Assembly (NCBI RefSeq): GCF_013373065.1
Contig: NZ_JABXIN010000001.1
Location: forward strand, 62,001 to 126,000
Direction of reading: 5' to 3'
DNA length: 64,000 nucleotides
DNA from: Algoriphagus sp.
GTDB taxonomy: Bacteria; Bacteroidota; Bacteroidia; Cytophagales; Cyclobacteriaceae
Numbering within the stretch: the first letter of the stretch is position 1; each line of letters begins with the position of its first letter. This document shows, in pieces, positions 18,001 to 27,354 of the stretch. Both the position numbers and the translations under genes were made by a program. The notes under the pieces are model-generated. The model made no database searches. It had not been told where the DNA came from and saw nothing but the letters and a program-made list of their open reading frames with translations.

Positions 18001-21000
18001 TGTTTGATTACTTTTTTGTGTAAGGTTAAATTGTTGGTATTAATCTTCAGTATGTAAATTCCTCTAGTAGCAGGTAAGTTCAATTCCACTTCAACTTCAT
18101 CCGTATTTTTTCCAATATCGATTGTTCGATAAACACGTCCAGCCATATCTACAATGGACAATGCGATAGGCCCACGATATTCATTGGAAATCATAACCTT
18201 GATTTGATCATCAGATGGGATAGGCCCCACGAAAATCCCAAATCTTGATAATTCCTGCTCTTGATTAGGAATAGCAGAAATCACCACTGGATCAGAGACT
18301 CTATTACACTCTTCATTGAAAATGGCAACCTGATACGAACCATCATCATCTGCTTGAATAGATCGACCTACTTCTCCAGGGATAGCCTCTCCGTTCAAAT
18401 ACCATTGATAGGCATTTCCCGGTTGCTGGGAGGTAAGTGTATTCCCATTTACTACAATTTCAGGCTTGGTAAGTTCATTACTTCCAATTTCCACAGTCTG
18501 CTCAAAAAGTGTAGATCCTGATTCATTGGCAATAGTCAACTTCACTGTATAAGTACCCGGAGAATCAAAAACGAAGAATGGATTCTCAAGGGTAGAATTT
18601 CCTCTTCCATCAAAATCCCAAGTATAAGAGGATATTGCACCCTCACTTAGGTTTTCAAAAGTAACAGCTGCTCCTTCACAAGGATAAAGTACTCGGAAAT
18701 TGGCAAAAAGCACATCATCACAATTTTGCGCTAACCAGCCTTCCGAATTGGAGATAGAAGCTTCCGTACCCAAATTAACGATGGCCTGACCTTCTAAATC
18801 CACGTTAGCTACATTCAAATATTCGAAGCAGTACTTTCGATAAACATTGTGAAAAACCTCTCCTTTATTGGCAGCAAGAATAGTCGCGACCTGGGTTTCA
18901 GTAGCGGTAGAGGAAAGAGAATCTTGTACAACCAATAGCCCATTTGGGCCCAAATCTAATTCAGAAGACGGCCCCATCGCTAAGCGTTTGATTGTTGCAG
19001 TTTCTCGGTCCAACAAGACCTTTCCATTTTCAATACTCAAACCTTCAAAACCTTCACTGACTAAAGTCAAATTACCGGAATTCACCTGTAATTCTTGAAT
19101 TGCTTGTTCTACAAGTAAATTCAGTAATCCTTCTTGACCTGAGAAAATCACCGTGATGGTCGGCTTTAAAGAAGCATTAGGCTCTACCACCAAATCTTCC
19201 TTGAAATTCAGGTAGGAAAAACCACCATCCAAAGTTCCAGATCCTACCATCTCCAAGGAATTTACTCGAAATGAGAGTACATCAACGATCAAATTCGCCT
19301 CATCAATAATCACATTCCCTAAAGTTTCCGAATCGATCAATCGCCAATTTCCTGTCCTAAAGTCTAAATCAACATTATCGAACGTGGTTTGCCCAAATTC
19401 AATTAAATGCGGATTCGGATCAGTATTCTCAAAAACCAATGTTCCGTTTTTGATTTCGGTAATTTGGTTACTTACTCGAAAACCATTGCTAACTTTCACT
19501 TCATTCCCATTCAGGTCAAAAGACACTGTCTGGTCGCCAAATAAATTGATGCTAAATGCATTGGCAGCTGAAGGGAATGTAATGTTTGCACTTCCTCCTT
19601 CTTTCCCTTCAAAAACCACTCGACTACCTGCACCTGGGATTTTTCCTGCAGGACTTCCTCCTGAAGTAAGAGACCAATTATCTCCATCGCTCCAGTTTCC
19701 TTCTGCCCCTCCTATCCAATACAGCGTTTCATCAGAACCATTGACAGCACCTCCAGTAAAAACAAAGGCATACTGTTGAACTCCAAATTCAAGGTTTTCT
19801 TTATGACGGATTTGAACCCGATACAATTTAGGCTCAGGATTGTCGATTAATACTTGTTCAACATTATCTCGGAAATTATCCTGCGTCCGAACAGCTCGAG
19901 CACCTGCTCTTTGGGTGGGATCTAAAGTCCACGGAAAATATTCTTTACCATCTTCATCAATGATTCTCAAATCCAAATCATTAACCAACATTAAATTGGT
20001 AGGATTATTTGCTTGACCAGGAGGCGTTCCTGCAGGATCTGTCCAAGCGATTGTAGCCCGAATCGGGGTTACTCCATCCGAAACAAATTCAAATTCATGA
20101 ATCTCTCCTTCTCCTAGAATATTCTCACGGATGAACTTTGAACTCCCATCTTCATTAAGGATAATTTTAGCAGCTGCATTCACATCCAGAAGCCCCCACC
20201 CATACATGTAATCAGGTCCCGGTGCAGGCCCAGCTTCTTTGGCTGTGTGGATGGTCAAAGCTTTCAATGATGAGGAAAGCAAAAATCGTCCAGAGTTCCG
20301 CTCAGAATATAACTGTTGAAGCAAAAACATGGAGCCGGTCGCATTTGGAGCAGCCATGGATGTTCCACTTTGGCTTGCGTATCCATCCTCTCCCTGAGCA
20401 TTAATGGAAGCGCTAAATACATTTACCCCCATAGCTACCAAATCTGGCTTAATTCTTCCATCATCAACAGGTCCCCAAGATGAGAAGCCACTTATTTTAA
20501 CATCTAAAGGACCGGTATAATCCAAAACCTGTTCTACTGCACCTATCGCAAAATTATTTTTAGCTACACCTTCCGGACCTATCGTATCATCAGGACCATC
20601 TGGATCCCTCGTGCCATCTCCTACATCATCACGGTCATTTCCAGCTGACCAAACTACACTGTAATACGGTTTTGAAAAAAGCAATTCGTCAATTGCCTGA
20701 CTCTTGGTACTGTAAAATCCAAAACGCCAATCTTTATCAGGATCTACAGCAGGATTTCCAAACCATGTCCAACTTCCCCCATTATTCCGCCAACCTAAAA
20801 CAATACTATATGAGTGATTAGAAATTAGAATGCCATTGGTCTTGGTTTCAGGATCATAGGCATTGGCATTCATTTTGGAAACATCTGCATCCCAGTTGAA
20901 AGACCAACCTGTAGCTTCATAGGCCATCCCTTTTGCCTGAGGATTCACTCCTCCACCTAATACGGTACCAGTCACATGAGTAGCATGCGTACTTAAATCT

Positions 21001-21458
21001 TCAGAAGATCCATCGATTTGGGTTAATCTCCCTTGAAATTCAACATGGTCCGGTTTAGGCCTTGTTTGATCGAAAATCCCAACTGTCAAGCCTTTCCCTG
21101 TCAAATTCAAGCCCAAGTCTCCTCCTGGCTGAAGCGTAGCAGCGCCAGTGGTGATAGCTGCGTTTTTATTTTGAGGGGCATAAAAAACAGGACTGCCAGA
21201 TTCATCTAAAAATTGAACTTTGGACACAAAACCATCACCTAGGTCTAATCCCCCTTTGGCATTCAAATAGGAGAATTTACTTAAATAACCCTGGTCTGGA
21301 TTGTATCTTAATTTCTCTAATGTTTTTTGAAGATTGGACTGAACTTCCTCTCTTGCTTTTTTTAATAAATTCCGTTTTTCTTGAGTCTCCTGAGCATGCA
21401 AATGCATTCCAAGAAAAGTCAAAAAAAGGATAAATATTGGGGTAAATTTTCGCCTCAT
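17997..21458 (-). CDS. Large secreted S8 (subtilisin-like) protease with PKD domain and T9SS-type C-terminus
   Basis: 1153 residues. A signal peptide (to about residue 22) precedes the peptidase domain. The catalytic triad is Asp130 (GIFDQTRP), His158 (STHATHV) and Ser367 (SGTSMAAP), with Asn274 as the oxyanion residue. A jelly-roll-like domain follows, then a long beta-rich region, then a PKD domain near residues 900-970 (SYTWDFDGRG ... FDSPGTYTVKLTI). The C-terminus (ISNEYRGPIALSIVDMAGRVYR ... GIYILKINTNNLTLHKKVIKQ) is a type A Por-secretion sorting domain, so it is expected to be exported by T9SS and anchored or released at the surface. Its stop overlaps the next gene by 4 bp. Confidence 0.92.
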   Translation of the reverse strand: MRRKFTPIFILFLTFLGMHLHAQETQEKRNLLKKAREEVQSNLQKTLEKLRYNPDQGYLSKFSYLNAKGGLDLGDGFVSKVQFLDESGSPVFYAPQNKNAAITTGAATLQPGGDLGLNLTGKGLTVGIFDQTRPKPDHVEFQGRLTQIDGSSEDLSTHATHVTGTVLGGGVNPQAKGMAYEATGWSFNWDADVSKMNANAYDPETKTNGILISNHSYSIVLGWRNNGGSWTWFGNPAVDPDKDWRFGFYSTKSQAIDELLFSKPYYSVVWSAGNDRDDVGDGTRDPDGPDDTIGPEGVAKNNFAIGAVEQVLDYTGPLDVKISGFSSWGPVDDGRIKPDLVAMGVNVFSASINAQGEDGYASQSGTSMAAPNATGSMFLLQQLYSERNSGRFLLSSSLKALTIHTAKEAGPAPGPDYMYGWGLLDVNAAAKIILNEDGSSKFIRENILGEGEIHEFEFVSDGVTPIRATIAWTDPAGTPPGQANNPTNLMLVNDLDLRIIDEDGKEYFPWTLDPTQRAGARAVRTQDNFRDNVEQVLIDNPEPKLYRVQIRHKENLEFGVQQYAFVFTGGAVNGSDETLYWIGGAEGNWSDGDNWSLTSGGSPAGKIPGAGSRVVFEGKEGGSANITFPSAANAFSINLFGDQTVSFDLNGNEVKVSNGFRVSNQITEIKNGTLVFENTDPNPHLIEFGQTTFDNVDLDFRTGNWRLIDSETLGNVIIDEANLIVDVLSFRVNSLEMVGSGTLDGGFSYLNFKEDLVVEPNASLKPTITVIFSGQEGLLNLLVEQAIQELQVNSGNLTLVSEGFEGLSIENGKVLLDRETATIKRLAMGPSSELDLGPNGLLVVQDSLSSTATETQVATILAANKGEVFHNVYRKYCFEYLNVANVDLEGQAIVNLGTEASISNSEGWLAQNCDDVLFANFRVLYPCEGAAVTFENLSEGAISSYTWDFDGRGNSTLENPFFVFDSPGTYTVKLTIANESGSTLFEQTVEIGSNELTKPEIVVNGNTLTSQQPGNAYQWYLNGEAIPGEVGRSIQADDDGSYQVAIFNEECNRVSDPVVISAIPNQEQELSRFGIFVGPIPSDDQIKVMISNEYRGPIALSIVDMAGRVYRTIDIGKNTDEVEVELNLPATRGIYILKINTNNLTLHKKVIKQ

Positions 21459-21574
21459 ACTTACTCAAACTACCACTCTAGTCTTTGGGTTTAATTTTAT
21501 TTTATTTTTTGTCTAAAAATAAAATAGAAGATCAGAAAATGGATGTTAATTTTTTTCATTGGTAGCCACAAAAC

Positions 21575-21603
21575 AAAAAAGGAGGGATAATCCCTCCTTT
21601 TTT
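21575..21603 (-). terminator. Terminator closing the SusC/D locus
   Basis: A 13-bp perfect stem (AAAAAAGGAGGGA with its complement) has a 3-nt loop and T tracts in both orientations. It lies 18 bases past the stop of the SusD-linked lipoprotein. Confidence 0.85.
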
Positions 21604-21620
21604 GAGTTAATTTTTGTGAA

Positions 21621-22448
21621 TTAGTTTTTCACCAAGGTAGTTGTACCATTAATACTGTTATTTGGATCACTCCAGTAAAGCACCAAGGTATTTGTAGCTG
21701 GATCAAAAGAACCTTCTGTTGGTTCAACTGACGGAGCTGAAATATTGAACTGTCTTTGACCACCTCTTAGGAATGTCATGACATTACAGTTATCACCGTA
21801 AATTGCTTCCTGGGTAGTACTGAATCCAAACGCAGCATACAAACCAGCCGAAATATCAGAAACAACATATTCTCCTACCGCACCATCAACTGGAGTTACG
21901 GTTACTTGAGCAGTGAAAGTTCCGAAACGTGACTGGCTTGTAGCAGTCCAAGTATCAGTAGCAGTAGAAATATTGGATTCACAGATTACATTAATGTTTA
22001 CATCCAAATCTCCATAGTTGTCGGAAACTTCAGCACCAGTTGCTGCCTCCATTACCAATTTCAATACAGGTGATTCAGATGGATCAATATTTCCAGTAAG
22101 TACATTAACAGGAAAGGTTGCCACAAACTGTCCAGCAGGAATGGTAACAGAAGCTCCAGTAAAGTCAACATGAACCCCTTGAATTGCCGTAGAAGCAGGG
22201 TCTACTCCAATGGAGACTGTGATGTCTCTAGATGCATCAGTAGATACTCGATTTACTTGGATATCAACCACATCAACTTGATCAGGTGTTCTTCTAACTT
22301 GGGTAACTGAGAATCCATTAGGCAAGTTACCATCCTGGAACTCAACTTCATTTCCTTCAAAGAAGGCATCTCTCCCCGGATCATCGAAGCAGGAAGTTAT
22401 TGCCAACATGGCAAATACAACTGCTAAATAGCTATATATCTTTTTCAT
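21621..22448 (-). CDS. SusD-linked surface lipoprotein, Calx-beta/DUF4843-like
   Basis: 275 residues. The lipoprotein signal (MKKIYSYLAVVFAMLAITSC) places Cys20 at the membrane anchor, followed by acidic residues typical of surface-exposed lipoproteins. The body contains an Ig-like beta domain with Calx-beta character (ITVSIGVDPASTAIQGVHVDF, VTIPAGQFVATFPVNVL). It is the third gene of the susC-susD unit, in the position usually held by a SusE/F-like ligand-binding lipoprotein. The ligand is unknown. Confidence 0.8.
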   Translation of the reverse strand: MKKIYSYLAVVFAMLAITSCFDDPGRDAFFEGNEVEFQDGNLPNGFSVTQVRRTPDQVDVVDIQVNRVSTDASRDITVSIGVDPASTAIQGVHVDFTGASVTIPAGQFVATFPVNVLTGNIDPSESPVLKLVMEAATGAEVSDNYGDLDVNINVICESNISTATDTWTATSQSRFGTFTAQVTVTPVDGAVGEYVVSDISAGLYAAFGFSTTQEAIYGDNCNVMTFLRGGQRQFNISAPSVEPTEGSFDPATNTLVLYWSDPNNSINGTTTLVKN

Positions 22449-22463
22449 GATTTGTTCTATTTA

Positions 22464-23918
22464 TTAATTATAACCAGGGTTTTGCTCCAACTGATCGTTC
22501 AACAACAACTGGTCAGTAGGAAGCGGAGGTAGGATACGATAATCAGCATAAGGAATATCCTCAAATCGTCCAGCCTTAGGAATATCCATTCCATTTCGCT
22601 TCAAGTCAAACCATCTGTGTCCTTCCAAAGCGAATTCAAGTCTGCGCTCCAACATGATAGCATCGAATAGAGCAGTTCCAGAAGCAGAAATTGGGAATTC
22701 CTCAAGTCCACGATTAGCACGCAATGCATTAACGTCAGCTCTTGCACCAGCTTCATCGCCAGTTCTATAACGAGCCTCAGCTCTGATCAAGAACAATTCA
22801 GCAGCTCGGATAATAGGAAGATTTTCCAAGAAATCACCTTTGTGTCCTAGCCACTTAGCGGAACGATAAACAGTTCCATCTGCTCCAGAACGGGTAGTCT
22901 CAACCCATGCATCTCTTCTTACATCATTGTCATCGTAAGATTCGATCAAATCATCAGTAGCAGTTGCGATAAACTGCGCACTGGCAAACACGTTAGCAGT
23001 CAAAGAACAAACGGAGTTGTTTACACCATCTACCGTGGACCAGTCATTGGATCGAATTTCAATCTCAAATAGGGACTCTGGGTTAGGAGCAGTAGAGAAT
23101 CCAGCAATGTAATTATCTGGAGTTGCCAAACCTGTTCCATCATCTGCAAGGCCAAAAGAAGCCATTGCAGCAGAAGCGGTAGCCGCTGCTTCAGCAAACT
23201 TAGAGTCATAAAGATATACTCGAGCTAGTAATGCTTGAGCAGATCCTCTGCTTGCTCTATATACACCTGATGTTCCCATAGAGGCGTCAGGCAACAAGTT
23301 GATAGCTGCTTGCAAATCAGAGATAACCTGATCGTAAACCTGACGGTTAGTAGCTCTAGCTCGGAAATCGGCATCAGAGAAACCAAGCGTTGGAGTAGTA
23401 CGAAGAATAACAGACTTATCCCATCCGTTTACTTCTTTACCAGGCTCATATCCGTAGATTTTAGCCATATCAAAGTACATCAAAGCTCTCAAGAAAAGTG
23501 CTTCGCCTTTGACACGTTGTCTTTGGGCCGCATCACCAGGAATAGCTTCCTCATCATCAATCTGGGACAAAACGATATTCGTCGTGTTGATACCAGACCA
23601 ATAACCAGTGTTCCAAATTCCCATATGGGCACGGTCAGTATTCTGCTCCTGACCGATGTATCGACCAGTGTTGGCAATAATTCTTAGGTTATCGGCCATG
23701 ATCTCTGGAGCAATAATCAATTGCTGACCATAGCGGTTGAAGTTTCTAAGCGTACCATATGCAGTCAGACCAAGAGCTTCCATTCCATCAACATCTGCAA
23801 AAGCTGTCTCAGGAGTCAAACTCTGCCTTGGTTGAGTTTCCAAATCTGTACAAGATGCTGCCAAAATAGCACCACCCAATACCATTGTTTTTACTATATG
23901 TTTCATTTCTATTTTCAA
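22464..23918 (-). CDS. SusD/RagB family outer-membrane nutrient-binding lipoprotein
   Basis: 484 residues. A lipobox is seen at LAASC (Cys23). Family features are LRALMYFDMAKIYG, LLARVYLYDSKF and the C-terminal RxxEFALEGHRWFDLKRNG. It caps the SusC barrel and captures substrate at the cell surface. It starts one base after the SusC stop codon. There is no adjacent carbohydrate-active enzyme gene, whereas a secreted protease lies downstream, so a peptide substrate is possible (weak inference). Confidence 0.93.
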   Translation of the reverse strand: MKIEMKHIVKTMVLGGAILAASCTDLETQPRQSLTPETAFADVDGMEALGLTAYGTLRNFNRYGQQLIIAPEIMADNLRIIANTGRYIGQEQNTDRAHMGIWNTGYWSGINTTNIVLSQIDDEEAIPGDAAQRQRVKGEALFLRALMYFDMAKIYGYEPGKEVNGWDKSVILRTTPTLGFSDADFRARATNRQVYDQVISDLQAAINLLPDASMGTSGVYRASRGSAQALLARVYLYDSKFAEAAATASAAMASFGLADDGTGLATPDNYIAGFSTAPNPESLFEIEIRSNDWSTVDGVNNSVCSLTANVFASAQFIATATDDLIESYDDNDVRRDAWVETTRSGADGTVYRSAKWLGHKGDFLENLPIIRAAELFLIRAEARYRTGDEAGARADVNALRANRGLEEFPISASGTALFDAIMLERRLEFALEGHRWFDLKRNGMDIPKAGRFEDIPYADYRILPPLPTDQLLLNDQLEQNPGYN

Positions 23919-23919
23919 A

Positions 23920-26901
23920 TTAGAAGGTTAACGTTAAACCTGCAGAGATTTGTCTTCCGTTAGGGAATCGTCCGATGGATACGTTTTCAGCAATACCTAC
24001 TACTTCTGGATCCTGTCCAGTGTACTTAGTGAATGTTGCCAAGTTCATACCCTGAACGAAAGCACTCAAACCTTGCAAACCAATCTTCTGAGCTGCAGAA
24101 GCTGGAAGCACATAGTTCAATGTAACCTGCTTCAATCTTACATAGCCACCATCACTCAAGAATCGAGTAGAGAAAGTGTCAATGTTAGAAGTTCCAGGAG
24201 CCTGACCACCTTCGTAAGGACGACCTACTGTAGTGATGTCTCCAGGCTGTCTCCAGTATTCCAACTGGTTAGTTCTCAAGTTACCAGTAGATGCTCCCCA
24301 GTCTTCTAGGTTGAACATATCTTGGTTACCTGCCAAGTTACCGAATTGACCTTGGAAGAATACTTCCAAAGAAATCGGTCCATAAGAGAAGGTATTAGCC
24401 AAACCTCCGTAGCTTCCAGGGAAGCCGCTACCTCTGTAGTCTAGCGTAGACTCACCAACGATGTAGGTATAACCACCATTACCATCGTCATACATTGCAC
24501 GACCGTTAGCAGGGTTAACACCTAGGTATCTATGAGTATACCAGAATGAAATTGGCTTTCCTACGATCAAAGAGTTACCGATACGATCCAAGTCATCATA
24601 TAATTCCATCAACTCATTCTCCAAGAAGGTGATGTTGAAAGCAGTACTCCACTGGAACTTACCAGCAACCACATTTACAGTTTGCAAGTCAAAGTCAATA
24701 CCTTGGTTTCTTACCTTACCAGTGTTTCTCGTGATAGAACCGAATCCAGAGTCGGTAGGTAGAGGAGTATTGAACAATAGGGCTTCAGAATCTCTTCTCC
24801 AGAAGTCAACTGTACCAATGATTCGTCCATTGAACAAAGTCCAGTCCAAACCAATGTTAGTAGTTACAGACTCTTCCCAAGTCAATAAGTCGTTACCTAA
24901 CTGAGAAAGTCCCAAGGTACCGAAACCTAGGTACTGACCAGTGTTTCCTACAAGAGTTCTGGATGCGAAGTTCGCAATGTTAGAGTTACCTGTAATACCG
25001 AATGAAGCTCTCAATCTTAAGTTATCCAACCAAGTCAAGTCTTGCATGAAAGACTCAGAAGAGATTCTCCATCCAACGGAAGCAGCACCAAAGGTACCCC
25101 ATCTGTTTTTCTCACCAAATCGAGAGTGACCATCACGACGAACAGTGAAGTCAGCAGTATAACGATCATCGTAATCATATTTTACTTGACCGAAGAAACC
25201 TGCTCTCTTGAATTCTGTGAAGAAACCTCCTACTGCAAAAGGAGTAGCAGCATTTTGTAGATATCTCAAGGTTGGGTTTGCAAATCCACGACCAGTAGCC
25301 GTTGTTTCCTCATTCTGGAAACCTTTGTATTCATAACCTACCAAACCAGAAATGGTATGAACATCATTGAATTTCTTATTGAAGTTCAAGTTGTGGTTGG
25401 TGTTGAAGTTATTTCTTCTCTCATCAGCATAGAAAGACTGACCTCCATAAGAGGAGAATACAGGAATAGTAGAAGGACGGTTGTTTTCGTCTCTGTTATC
25501 CGCGAAGTCAATACCGAAGTAAGAAGTCCAAGACAACCATGGAGTGATTTGATAGTTCAACTGCAAGTTAGATACAGTTTGAACGGTAGTACCTTGTCTC
25601 AATTCTTCGTATACACCTTGAACGATATTATAACCGAAGTTGTGGTTAGAAGGATAATCTGCTTTGAATGAACCATCTTCATTATAGATAGGCACATTAG
25701 GTCTCATAGTGAAACCAGCAGAGAAAGGACCGTTTACGAAGTTACCGTTAGCAATGGTACCGAAAGTACGCTGGTAAGCCAAGGAGAAGTTAGCTCCAAT
25801 GGTCAACTTCTTGTTTGGTCTGTGAGTCACATTCAAACGTCCAGTTGCTCTTTCGTACTTAGACTGAATGATTTGACCTTCCTGAGCTGTGTAAGATCCA
25901 GAAAGGTAGAAGTTAGTCTTGTCATCACCACCAGAAACTGATAGGTCATAAATGGACATACGACCATTTCTGTACAACTCATCAACCCAATCGTAAGACG
26001 GCAAATTTGGATCCTCAGGATCACCATAAGTAACTGCCGCATTCGCAGGGTTCAAACCAGCATTCAAGTAAGCTTGTCTCTTGATACCTGCCAATTGGCT
26101 TGCATTCATTACTTCATACAAGTTCAATGGCTGAACGATACCTTCTTGTACGGAAACCTTGGTTTTAGTAGCGCCTTTACCACCTTTTTTGGTTGTGATC
26201 AAAACTACCCCGTTGGCAGCCTGAGCACCATAAATAGAAGCTGCAGCGGCATCCTTCAATACCTCAATTGACTCAATGTCATTAGGGTTGATGGAAGCCA
26301 ATGCGTTTTGAGGTCCCTGACCAGAAAGAGATCCAGTACCAAGCTGAACACCGTCAACAATGTAAAGTGGCTCGTTTCCGGCGTTAATCGAACCGACACC
26401 ACGGATTCGAACGTTCAATGTACCTCCTGGTGCACCAGAAGTAGAAGTAACTTGCACACCTGCAATACGACCTTGCATCGCACGGTCAAATGACTGAACT
26501 GGAAGGTTTTCGAAAACCTCACCTTTCACAGATGCAATTGCACCAGTAATTTCTCTCTTAGACTGATCACCATAAGAGGTAATCACAAACTCAGAGAGAG
26601 CCTGCACATCTGGCTCCATCACTACATTAATGGTAGTTTGGTTACCAATGGTCACCTCCTGCTGTCTCAAGCCCACGAAGCTGAAGACCAATACATTACT
26701 TCCGGCAGGAACAGAGATGGAAAAATTACCATCCAAATCGGTAGCTGTACCGATTGTTGTTCCCTTCACCAGAACTGTTGCTCCTGGTACCCCTAAGTTA
26801 TCTTCCGAAGAAGTAACCGTACCAGTAATCACACGATTCTGAGCGAACACTACCGCGCTGCCCAAGAATAGCATGAGTCCTAGAAGTAAAACTTTCCTCA
26901 T
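23920..26901 (-). CDS. SusC/RagA family TonB-linked outer-membrane protein
   Basis: 993 residues. A signal peptide is followed by a carboxypeptidase-regulatory-like domain (ITGTVTSSEDNLGVPGATVLVKGT ... GTATDLDGNFSI). The plug domain includes the conserved segments RIRGVGSINAGNEPLYIVDGV and ASIYGAQAANGVVLITTKKG. A 22-strand TonB-dependent barrel ends in Phe (AGLTLTF). It imports a bulky substrate using TonB energy, together with the SusD protein directly downstream. I see no sigma/anti-sigma pair beside it. Confidence 0.94.
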   Translation of the reverse strand: MRKVLLLGLMLFLGSAVVFAQNRVITGTVTSSEDNLGVPGATVLVKGTTIGTATDLDGNFSISVPAGSNVLVFSFVGLRQQEVTIGNQTTINVVMEPDVQALSEFVITSYGDQSKREITGAIASVKGEVFENLPVQSFDRAMQGRIAGVQVTSTSGAPGGTLNVRIRGVGSINAGNEPLYIVDGVQLGTGSLSGQGPQNALASINPNDIESIEVLKDAAAASIYGAQAANGVVLITTKKGGKGATKTKVSVQEGIVQPLNLYEVMNASQLAGIKRQAYLNAGLNPANAAVTYGDPEDPNLPSYDWVDELYRNGRMSIYDLSVSGGDDKTNFYLSGSYTAQEGQIIQSKYERATGRLNVTHRPNKKLTIGANFSLAYQRTFGTIANGNFVNGPFSAGFTMRPNVPIYNEDGSFKADYPSNHNFGYNIVQGVYEELRQGTTVQTVSNLQLNYQITPWLSWTSYFGIDFADNRDENNRPSTIPVFSSYGGQSFYADERRNNFNTNHNLNFNKKFNDVHTISGLVGYEYKGFQNEETTATGRGFANPTLRYLQNAATPFAVGGFFTEFKRAGFFGQVKYDYDDRYTADFTVRRDGHSRFGEKNRWGTFGAASVGWRISSESFMQDLTWLDNLRLRASFGITGNSNIANFASRTLVGNTGQYLGFGTLGLSQLGNDLLTWEESVTTNIGLDWTLFNGRIIGTVDFWRRDSEALLFNTPLPTDSGFGSITRNTGKVRNQGIDFDLQTVNVVAGKFQWSTAFNITFLENELMELYDDLDRIGNSLIVGKPISFWYTHRYLGVNPANGRAMYDDGNGGYTYIVGESTLDYRGSGFPGSYGGLANTFSYGPISLEVFFQGQFGNLAGNQDMFNLEDWGASTGNLRTNQLEYWRQPGDITTVGRPYEGGQAPGTSNIDTFSTRFLSDGGYVRLKQVTLNYVLPASAAQKIGLQGLSAFVQGMNLATFTKYTGQDPEVVGIAENVSIGRFPNGRQISAGLTLTF

Positions 26902-27263
26902 ATTTGGTTTGATTATGGTTTAAATTAGTCTCAATGATATCCTATATCTTTGAATACTCCAAAAGCAATACATAGAAAAATTACAATTGTTTAAAGAGAC
27001 TTAGCTCCATAAAATGGCGCCTTTTTGCTAGTTTCAGAATTTTATTCTGTTTGAAAATTAGAATAGCCTGTTTTCAAAAAAAATAATAATGTTATCTCAC
27101 TGTTAACAAAAGTTAATTTTCAAACTCCACCCATCAAATAGTTAAAAAAAAGTCAATTTTAACCTCGTTTCAGTCTTTTATTCCACAAAAAATAATTTTT
27201 ACAAAATATTGTATACACTAAAAATAAAACAATGTAATATTTATAAAGCTTACTTTTAAATAG
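26902..27263. other. AT-rich intergenic region upstream of susC
   Basis: This is the gene-free stretch between the OmpA-family gene and susC, both on the minus strand. It should hold the susC promoter and leader. I do not see a clear TAnnTTTG box, a repeat or a small gene in it; it is mostly A/T runs. Confidence 0.5.
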
Positions 27264-27295
27264 AAAAATAAATGGCTTTCGGCCATCATTTATTA
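27264..27295 (-). terminator. Terminator after the OmpA-family gene
   Basis: On the minus strand AATAAATGATGGC pairs with GCCATTTATT (one bulge) around CGAAA, followed by TTTTCT. It lies about 60 bases past the stop codon. Confidence 0.65.
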
Positions 27296-27354
27296 CTATG
27301 CAAGATTTGACTTTTTTGACCTAGCTCAATTAGAAAATAGGGCTTTTGTGATTT

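Noticed and set aside
23310..23963. Open frames opposite susD and susC
   Set aside because: They are antisense shadows of strongly coding genes with clear protein motifs, and have no motif of their own.
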